From Thereva unica (Eukaryota; Arthropoda; Insecta; Diptera; Therevidae): DNA of 64,000 nt. The notes under the pieces are model-generated. The model had not been told where the DNA came from. It ran no database searches and was given only the letters and a program-made list of their open reading frames with translations. The stretch spans positions 9,094,207 to 9,158,206 of the forward strand of contig OX465283.1 in the NCBI GenBank assembly GCA_949987705.1. The letters are read 5' to 3'. Positions 55,370 to 64,000 of the stretch are shown piece by piece. The position numbers and the translations under genes were made by a program. Every line of letters starts with the position of its first letter. The stretch's first letter is position 1.

Positions 55370-58300
55370 ATGGCTAATAATTACGGATTGAATGAGAATC
55401 TACAAAATATTGTTGAACATGAAACTGAGGTTGGTGACTTGAATTCACTTAATAATTTTTTGAATAATAATAATGAATATATTTTGTATTTGAATATAAG
55501 AAGTTTGAATAAAAACTTTAATAGTCTTCAAATTCTTGTAGAGAGACTTAGGATTCCTCCCTCGGTCATAATATGCGTTGAAACTTGGAAACTTGAGCAC
55601 TTTAACTATTTCTCACTTGATGGATATACTATGTATTATAATAATAGTTGTGTAAATAGAGCGGATGGTGTAGTAATTTACATTAAAGATTCAATACGTG
55701 AAAATACTGCAACGCATGAGTATGGTAACCTTAAAATTCTTAATACTACCTTAACCTTGGACAATAATGATATGTTGGAACTTTCTGCAATATATAGATC
55801 TCATGACCTATCAAAATCAGAGTTTATCCGAGAACTTAAAAACTACATTAAAGAAAAGGAACAAATTAAAAACCAGCTTATAATAGGAGATTTCAACATT
55901 AATATTGTAAATACTGATTGTTATAGCTTTGAACACTTGAACAACCTACTGGAGGACGGTTTTTTACCGGGCTTCCAAGGAATAACAAGACCATCCGACT
56001 CTTTTAGCGAAGGATCGTGTATTGACAATGTGTTCATAAAAACGGAATCATTTAGAGCTAAAGCTTGCAAGTTAATGATACCCTATCCTGCTGATCATTT
56101 CCCCTTAATTATTTCTGTTACAAAATTAAAATATGAAACATCTAACACACAACCTATTCCAATTAATTACAGTAAATTAATTAATGTAGCTTGTACAATG
56201 GACTGGATCAGCTTATTGTCTATATCTGAACCTAAGTTAGCTGCTAATGAACTAATAAAAAAATCAAACACTGTATCTACATCTCAATGATAAAAAATAA
56301 GTCATCTAGAAAAGATAGAAAATTTGTACCTAGAAAAATATGGATTACAAAGGGCATTGTAACTTCTTGTAATATAAAAGAAAAGCTTTATAATAAGTGG
56401 AAGCAAGATAAAAATAATCTTGGAAAAAAAGCTGAGTACAAAAAATATACTAAAATACTTGATAGATTAATCATTGAGGCTAAGCTTTTGCATGAAAGGA
56501 AAGAAGTAGAGAAAAATAGTTGTAGTTCAAAAAACCTATGGAAGCTAATTAATAAAAAACTAAAAAAAGGACATAACAAAGAACAATCAATAAGTTATAT
56601 TTATAATAATCATAATAATAAAATTTACGATCATAAAGAAATATCTAATTACATGAATATGTACTTTAAGGTGCCTGTAAACGAGCAACATTTTTCAGCA
56701 ATGTGTGGCCGGCAATACTGGCTGAACGACATTGCTGAAAATTCAGCATTATTTCCATAAATATGTTCAAACTTGCCGGCAATATATCCGTATAGCCCGA
56801 CGATACTGGCCATATTGCAACTACTGGCCGGCACGTTGCCTTTGATATCGGTCGTAGAGCGAAAATATTTAAACATTGCCGGCTATTTAAAATTGATTTC
56901 GAAATTTTCTTTGGACTAGAAGTATGTTAGTATGGCCTAAAGATGGAATAGCTGTGGGCGGTGTAGGGTGTACATTGCCTGGGTTCGGGAGCCGTGAATC
57001 TACAGTATCCGGCGAACCAAACCGCAGCCAAATACGTGAAGAGTTCCAGGAGATCCCCTTGACTATGCAAGTCCATGGCGTCTCGCAGCCATAAGCAGCA
57101 TTTTTCCTTCTATTTATAATTTGGCAATTCTTACAGTAAGATATCGTAAATGATGACCCTAGAACACATCTTAGTTATGTACCTTAAAAATTCTATACCA
57201 AAGCACGCATATTGTAAAGGAAAATGGATTGACACCATACCGGATGAAGTAGCGCTTTCAACAATGCCAGCATGGGATCTACAATGGCTTAAGTTAGTGG
57301 ATCATCCGCTTTCTTAGAACTTTGATACTCAACAAAAGCTTAGAAAAGAGTAGAGTGGTAAACACCGGGACGTCTGCATACCGCTGGATGGAGTCTTGCC
57401 ACCGCTGTTAAGGCTTATGGTTGTTTTGTATGAAATATTTAAGGTCGTCCTTCGTCATTCTAGTGAAATTTCTAAACAAGTAACTACATATCTAGAATTA
57501 GCTCATAGCATTCTTCGTTTTTTAATAAACAAATACTTCAGCCATTGTCATACGTGTACGCGTGAAATTCTCGGGCAACACAGTAGCCAAAACATTGCGA
57601 AAACATGTCTGACTACAAGTTGCCCGGCAATAGTATCGGCCACACATTTTGAAACATATAGCCGGGCCATCTTTTTCTGAAATATTACCGGCAATGTGCA
57701 TTTTTAGTTGCTCGTTTACAGGCACCTTTAGTAATATAGGAACAGAAATGTGTAAACTTATAAAAGTACCCCCAAACTCGATAATTAAACTTCCTTCTAT
57801 GAACTCTAAAACAATATTCCTTAAACCTACAAATACTGATGAAATAATAAAAATCATTGATACATTAAAACTTAAAGCTGGTGGTGTAGACAATATCAAT
57901 GCACAATCCATTAAAGTATTGCAAGAATGTATAACTCTTCCTCTTGTACATATCATTAATTTATGTATTGAAAAATCTTATTGGCCAGAAGAACTTAAAA
58001 CTGCTGAAATTATTCCTATACACAAGGCAAAAAGTAAACACCAATCTTGCAACTATAGGCCAATATCACTAATATCTAATGTAGCCAAAATTTTTGAAAG
58101 AGTAATATATAATAGATTAACAGAATTTATAAGTCATTGTAAGCTGATATCTAGTAGGCAATTTGGATTTTTAAAGGGTAAAGGAACCAAAGAAGCTCTA
58201 AATACCATAACTGAGATTATACTCCAGAGACTTGACAATAGTAAACCTATTGCAATTACATTTCTTGACTTAGCGAAGGCCTTTGATACAGTTAATCACT

Positions 58301-59310
58301 CAATTCTTCTTGATAAACTGTATAATTACGGAATCAGAGGCAAAGCACATCAGTTAATAACAAGTTATCTGAGTAATAGAAAACAATGTGTAAAAATACT
58401 CAATGAGATCAGTGAATATAACACTGTAACAACTGGTGTACCCCAAGGAACTATACTTGGTCCATTGCTCTTTCTACTATATATAAATGATATGTTAGAG
58501 GTAATAAATGGAGATAAAGTGTTTTCTTTCGCTGATGATACAGTCGTAATATCTACTGGAGAAAGCTGGACTGAAATTGAATTTAATATGATTAATTACT
58601 TAGACGACATTTCCAATTGGTTAGCTTTAAATAGGCTGTCATTAAATATAGAAAAAACTACTTTCATTACCTTTGGTAATTATACGAATAGTATACCGAC
58701 CACTATAAAGGTTACTATTAAAGGTCAACCAGTTAAACGAGTTGAATCTTGCAAATACTTAGGTGTTATCATCGACCAACATCTTAAATGGGATAAGCAC
58801 ATTGAATATATAATCAGCAGAACTAAATATCTTATATTTATATTTTACAAACTGTCGAAAGTTTTTAATACTGCTACACTAAAAATAATTTACTATGCAT
58901 TGTTTAATAGTATAATAAGTTATGGTATAATAGCATGGGGTGGAGTATACAACAACTATAAGTGTCTACTTCAAAGTTTACAAAACAAATTACTAAAAAT
59001 TGTATACAAAAACTCTCTTGCTTTAAATGATAAACCATTAAATTTAGCTCAGCTATTCACATTGGAATCACTATTGTATCATTACCCCACATTAACCGAA
59101 AAATTTTGTTCCTCAACTAGCACAACAAGAAAGAAAAATATACAAATGCCTATAAGATACAAGGCAATCAGTAATAAAGAATCTCTTCTTACAGCCATCA
59201 GAGTCTTTAATGCTCTTCCCAAAGGAATGAAGTCATTAAAAAGTACAAAAAAAATATTAAGAAATAAGCTAAGGATTTGGATAGGAAAGCATGTAAATAT
59301 TAGCAGTTAA
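55370..59310 (+). pseudogene. CR1-like LINE ORF2 (endonuclease-RT), one frameshift and one insertion
   Basis: 55370-56290 is an APE endonuclease: LNIRSLN, ICVETWK (catalytic Glu), LIIGDFNINI (Asp/Asn), CIDNVF and ADHFPL (Asp-His). The frame then shifts near 56285; 56287-56668 continues with the basic linker (KIWITKGIVTSCN). After the 1059-bp insertion it resumes at 57731 and runs open to 59310. RT motifs there are NYRPISLISNVAKIFE, QFGFLKGKGTKEA, TFLDLAKAFDTVNH, GVPQGTILGPLLF and FADD at 58528-58539, with an intact C-terminus. Removing the insertion and one TTA restores NYMNMYFSNIGTEMCKL. Confidence 0.85.
56669..57727. mobile_element. Harbinger-like DNA element inserted in the CR1-like ORF2
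   Basis: The 21-bp perfect TIRs begin AGGTGCCTGTAAACGAGCAA and occur inverted at both ends (56669-56689 and 57707-57727). TTA is duplicated at 56666-56668 and 57728-57730. Subterminal regions repeat GCCGGCAAT-type words in both orientations. The interior (56900-57420) has no transposase-like frame. The 3-bp TTA duplication points to PIF/Harbinger, but this is inferred from the duplication alone. Confidence 0.87.
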
Positions 59311-60692
59311 TATTAGGTTTTATATAAGTAATGTGAATTATCTAAGTCAAGCAAATTTTACTGAATTATAAGTGTTATCTACTAGATGTTAGTTTTAGGT
59401 TAAATTTAATACCAGTTCTTGCGCACAGGTATCTGCGTATACCTCTGTAAGTACTGTACTGATGTACTACTGGTTTGTGAAATAAATAAATAAATAAATA
59501 AATAAATAAGGTGGGTCACCTGCAGTCCACGGCCTGTCAGATGAATACCTTAAGGCTTCATCCCACGGCCAGACTGAGTAATGTGTGGCGTTCTTTGGGC
59601 CATACCTCCTGATCTGACCTGTATATGGAATGGGTCTTAGTTTCATCGACCGACAGATATTGGCCGTGAAGGCATTGCCATTGAAGAAGTTTTTCTCCAA
59701 AATAGTTGAAGGTTGATGACTACAGGCCAGGAAAAATGGGGCATCTCTCTGCTGGATTGACGGACCCGATAATATCTTAAGAGCAATGAGGCTGCAGGCT
59801 AGCTCGCTTTTGACGGGTCTTAAAGGCTCGTCTCAAACAAAGCAGAAAATTATTTAGTTCGGGAAATTGGAAAAGCGGGGAGCCTACGCGGAGTGGAGTC
59901 AAACTACGGACTTATAGTCAACAGGTAGGCTAGAGAGGCCTGGTTTAAATGGAAAACTAACTTACCGTTGCCATAAAGGTGGCAATATGATCATATATTT
60001 CCTGTTTTGTTAAATATCCGTTTTTTTCCAAGTCAAGTGCTTTGTCCAGACAAATTCCGCTCTTATTCTCCTGAAAATCCTCCTCTTCCTCCAACCTTTG
60101 TTTGAGTTTATAATCCATAATCTATAAAAAATATTTCTTTAATTACTTTTTAACTTAATACTAATCATGAAAATAAACCTTATTTACAACATGCTTAAAA
60201 ATTTGATTACATTTCACTTGTAATTTGTAGGAATTAGTCAATCTATAAATCCATTGGACTAACAACCAAGGATGGGTAATTCTTAACACAAACAATTCTG
60301 TTTGACTAAAAAAAATTAATTTTTAAAATTATTTGTGTGCTAAACTGTATACTAACCTTGATACAGCCATCAATAAGTCAGAATGTTCTTTTTCAGTAAA
60401 TGCCATATCCCTACTGCATATCGTTTCTAAATAAAATAGGAACAATCAAATTATTATTTCTAAAGGCTACTTCGAGCTTTCTAGCGCAAGAACAATCGAG
60501 AGAGAGAGAGGAAAATAGAAAGGTCATGCATTAGAAGAGGTAGAAGTAAGGATTTCACTAAACTCAAACGGACACCCCTTTTAAGCAAACCACAGTGATA
60601 TCTGAGTTTGGACAGGAGTCTATATGTTTTTCCCATAATGAAATTGATGTGGTCGCAATAGGTCAAACTACTATTCAGACGATTGACATTGA

Positions 60693-62818
60693 CGATCGTC
60701 CCGCCAACAATCGACGAAACGATGACGCTTTACTATTCCGGTGGTGAGAGACGAGAAGCCGGCGTCGGGTTTATGGTCGATTGACGGGCTGCCAGCATCG
60801 TTATCGAATTCCAACCGATATCCGAGTGTTTGGCGGTGATAACCATCAATGGAACGATCGAGACCCATATTGTGTCCGTTTATGCGCCAACCGAGACCAG
60901 CACGGACGCGAACAAGGACTAATTTTACGATCAGCTTCAACAGACGCTGGATATGATACCTCGAACCGAATTAATGATACTCGCGAGGGACTTCAATGCA
61001 CATTCAGGAGCAGATCGAACCGACTGGGAAAGAGCCATGAGCAAATTCGGACACGGAGTAATTAACGACAACGGCTTACGCCTGCTTTCATTCGCATCGT
61101 CAAACAACTTGATCGTTGGCAACAGCATTTTCCGCCATCCACTCAAACACCAACTCACCTGGCGAAATCAATCCGGCAACGACTCGGCAATGTTAGACTA
61201 CGTTTTGATCAACGCAAGATTCCGATCGACGCTTAAAGACATACGTACAATGCGCGGGTCCGATGGCGGATCGGACCATTATCTTGTTCAAGCGAAATTG
61301 CAGATGCGATTGCAAAGAGCAAAAAAACGGCATCACCGCCGTCCAACAAATTCGCGTGGAGTGTGCAATGGAGTGGTGTCCACCTATCCGTAAACGGACG
61401 CAGCTATGGATCTCGGACAGCTGTCTGGACCTCGTCGATAAACGGAAATCGGATGGAACTTTTGTGTCTTCTCCCCATGAACGCCTGCAGCGGTGGAGAG
61501 AATTCTTCCACCAGCTGAACAATCACGATCCTCCGCAAGGTCCAGCACCCGAACCGCCGACTATCGAACAGCCGACGAATCAGTTTTTCGATACCGAACC
61601 GACAATTATCGAGACAATAAAATCGTTGAAAAATGGTAAAGGCGCCGGGAATAGATCAAGTAACCTTTGAGATGATCAAAGTCGGAGGTGATGCTTTGTC
61701 ACAACGACTTCATGTCCTCATAACACACATATGGCATTTGGATCGGGTCGCTCAAGTCCGCTTCCGATTGCATCGATTGGAACAGCTAGTGGAGAGTCTT
61801 GGAAACCGAACAAGTGCCATTGAGAATCATCCAATTTCTCCAAGGGTCGTACGATGGCTCAACTAGCAGCGTTCGTATTCGAAGCGACTTATCCGAGGAG
61901 TCGCTTCGTCACTTATCTTCAATGTTGTGATGCGCAGTTCGATACGACGACTTCGTAACCGACTTAATGTTCGCCGGCGATAGCGCCGTCTTCGCCGTCA
62001 CGGATGCCGAAGCAACGGACATCTTTTACGACATTTCCCGCATCGCCCAGTCATAAGGGTTAAAAATCAATGTGGAAAAGACCAAAGTGCTCACAAGTGA
62101 CGAATCAAGAGCCGGTGTTCACCACGAAGGAACCCAAATCGAACAGGATCCGAGGTTCAAATATTTGGGATCCTTATTGGTTGGGGAAACGAAAGTAGCA
62201 TCGACGTCCGACGTTCACACCCACATCGGCCAGGCAACAGCAACCTTCGCCTCGCTCAAGTGGTGCAAATGGAAACGAACAAATATTTCCATCAAAACAA
62301 AAGTACGCTTTTACCGAACGTTGATCCTTCCGATTCTTCTTTACGGATCTAAATCGTGGACACTGCTCAAACTGGACGTTTAGAAGCTCGAGGTCTTCCA
62401 AATGCGATGCTTGATTCAGATCCTCGGTGTCTCTCTACGCAATCGCCTTCGAAACGAGACAGTCAGACAAAGATGCGATCAGCAGACACTGATCGAAGAA
62501 GAAATGCAAAAACGTCGACTACGGTGGTTTGGACATGTTTGCCGAATGGATGATGACTACTTGCCACGTAAACTTCTCTGGCGAGCCCGTGCGGCAGATT
62601 GGAGAACTCAGGGATCGGCACCGAAGAAAACCTGGCTAAATAATACCGAGGGCGACCTAAAGAATCAACGGTTATCAGTTACTGAGGCTTCGCCAAAAAC
62701 CGGCAAAAAGGGAAACGAATCGTGAATTGAGTTCGAGACCCAGCGGCACTGACAGTAGCTTATCCCTTGCGGGGACGTCCTTCTCGGACCACCAGCTAAC
62801 TAATCAAAGAAGAAGAAA
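60693..62818 (+). mobile_element. RTE-like LINE, 5' truncated (unit B copy)
   Basis: Counterpart of 30232-33417, with the same endonuclease segment (DFNAHSGADRTDWERA, GSDHYLV), linker and 3' end (RRLRWFGHVCRM, GAA tail). About 200 bp of linker is deleted at 61445, and the LINE fragment found in unit A is absent. The polymerase box region reads FAGDSAVF at about 61971-61994, so the catalytic YADD was already lost. Confidence 0.8.
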
Positions 62819-63032
62819 ACTGTTCAGAGCAGTCCCGAGATTTCTTTACAAACGCGAACGAGAGGAACCCCATTTAAGGAAATTAGTGGGAGGTCAGTTT
62901 GAGAGATGGAAGAGTGTGAGAAGAAAATACAATGTCAGTTCGATGGGTTTCAGTGTGGACCAACTTGACCCACTTGAATGCTTTATTCCTAGAGAAAGAT
63001 CATTAATAAAAACGCTAAACAAAAGTGGCCCA

Positions 63033-64000
63033 CTCATCGCATTCCCAGACAGCCATCATGCCGTCTTGTAAAACTTTAGATTTTTTCCACGCAGGTTTTT
63101 AGATTTGCTCCACGCAGGATTTTCCATATGATCTACTTCGATCGGAATCTTAAGCATAGAATGAGCTGTTCTTCCTGATGTGAGTAAAGTTTCCGAAATC
63201 TCTGCTACTGTCCTGATCTCATATTGACCAAATAACCGATCTTTCGAAATGTTAAAAGCGTGGGACTTTACCTATATTCTTATTTTATTATTACTGCAAC
63301 TTTTCGTTAGCGCCCCATATATTATATATACTGCCTGGAGCAAAAAAGTTTTCATTCAACATAATTTTTTACATTTTAGTCCATTTCTAAGCAAAAGCAT
63401 ATTTTTAAGTTTTTTAAACTATATTTTTAGTCTTCCACCTTTTAGTTTATTATATGTCTTCCGTTATTTTGTGGTGACCGATATTTAAAATGAGGTTACC
63501 CAGCTTACTGTACTCTATTCATCATACACTTTTATTTGGTATCCATACCGAGAGCGTTGTAAGAAAAGGTAGTTCGCCATTTTGTGTTGGCTGCCATTTT
63601 GAATTTGGAATTACGCCACCCAGGTAATAGTATTCTACTTGTCCTATCCTTTCATTTGATACCCATACCGATCGTGATGTAAATAAAAAAGTAATCCGCC
63701 ATCTGTGTTGGCCGCCATTTTGTTCTGGCCACCATTTTGAATTTGGAATAGCACCAAATAGGTAATTATAATATACTTATCATTCCCCTTCATTTGTTAC
63801 CCATGTCGGCGGTCAGCGAGCACAATTGCAAAATTCGGCCGCCATCTTGAAACGGCCATCTTGATTTTTTTATAAAATGGTCAGATTGCATTGTCACTTG
63901 AACTGTACATGTGTGCAAAATTTGAATCTGATCGGTTATATGGAAGTGGGTCAAAAACAATTTTCAAGATTTGTCTACATACATACATCCATACATACAT
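63033..64000. repeat. Dispersed repeat at the end of unit B
   Basis: It matches 40172-41065 after the deletion joint at 63031-63032. An extra block of about 76 bp near 63179-63254 is absent in unit A. It contains the same CCATTTTG-rich degenerate units and ends in ACATACAT repeats at the window edge. Confidence 0.7.

Larger units (their letters stand above)
53925..59509 (+). mobile_element. CR1-like LINE, near full length, unit B only
   Basis: It starts TCAGTTTTGATCGTG 11 bp after the mariner end. A 15-nt leader precedes ORF1 (53940-55337) and ORF2 (55370-59310). A 3' UTR of about 150 bp ends in an AAAT/AAATA microsatellite tail (about 59480-59509). Unit A shows the empty site TTTAGAGAAACATAAGG at 28615-28631. 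ORF2 carries one frameshift and a 1059-bp DNA insertion. The AT-rich codon use differs from the surrounding elements. Confidence 0.88.
52315..60426 (-). pseudogene. P450 copy 3: exons 4-8 only, 5' truncated
   Basis: Exons on the minus strand: 60357-60426, 60179-60305, 59966-60121, 52529-52955, 52315-52472. Their lengths equal those of genes 1 and 2. All are open, splice sites are conserved, and differences from gene 2 are scattered substitutions. It keeps ETLR (ExxR), FYPDH and FLKGIRICIG. Exons 1-3, which encode the membrane anchor, hinge and C-helix, are absent: unit B jumps from the match of A 33632 to the match of A 40170. Without them no P450 can fold, so this is a recent pseudogene unless it is spliced to a distant 5' exon. 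Intron 6 now holds the mariner remnant and the CR1-like LINE. Confidence 0.87.
41302..64000. repeat. Tandem segmental duplication, unit B (continues to window end)
   Basis: Collinear with unit A. Relative to A it gained a BEL/Pao element (41887-50450), SINE copy 2 (51187-51663) and a CR1-like LINE (53925-59509). It lacks the MITE at 25376, the LINE fragment at 31645, about 200 bp of the RTE-like LINE (A 30985-31183), and the 6.5-kb block A 33632-40170. It ends within about 240 bp of the position matching the end of unit A. Confidence 0.85.

Overview
The window looks like transposon-rich insect nuclear DNA. The only host genes I can support are cytochrome P450s of the CYP4 clan, on the minus strand, with eight exons of nearly fixed length and GT-AG introns. 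Almost everything else is mobile DNA: BEL/Pao, CR1-like, RTE-like and R1-like retrotransposons, a tRNA-derived SINE, and mariner, hAT, Harbinger-like, foldback and Sola-like/DUF7869-like DNA elements. No bacterial signals, CRISPR arrays, rRNA or intact tRNA genes were seen. The order of insect cannot be fixed from the sequence.

Layout. 0.5-3.3 kb: a DNA transposon with terminal inverted repeats and a damaged, once-spliced transposase. 3.9-6.3 kb: a LINE 3' scrap and a MITE. 6.9-11.06 kb: P450 gene 1, eight exons assembling to an open 490-residue protein, with a foldback element in intron 3 and a LINE scrap in intron 6. 11-25 kb: decayed R1-like and RTE-like elements, a pair of 124-bp inverted repeats 2 kb apart, a SINE, and long stretches with nothing recognisable. 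25.13-41.30 kb: duplication unit A, holding a DUF4780 ORF1 element, a MITE, and P450 gene 2 (27.0-39.2 kb, intact, 489 residues). Gene 2's 8.6-kb third intron is a nest of retroelements: an old minus-strand LINE cut by an RTE-like copy and by a 4.6-kb RTE, the latter holding a hAT element. 41.30-64.0 kb: unit B, a head-to-tail second copy of the same unit. Unit B additionally gained a full-length BEL/Pao element, a SINE and a CR1-like LINE (itself holding a Harbinger-like insertion). It lost a 6.5-kb block that contained P450 exons 1-3, so P450 copy 3 keeps only exons 4-8.

The two units are a natural before/after record. Most insertions in one unit have their empty site in the other, so ends, target-site duplications and relative ages can be read directly. 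The same comparison suggests a third unit might begin just past the right end of the window. Two points go beyond routine annotation. The SINE shares about 100 bp of 3' tail with a LINE fragment in the same window, as expected of a SINE mobilised by that LINE family. The deletion in unit B begins within a base of the point where the RTE is inserted in unit A.

All exon joins, repeat boundaries and family names were read by eye; no alignment or database search was run.
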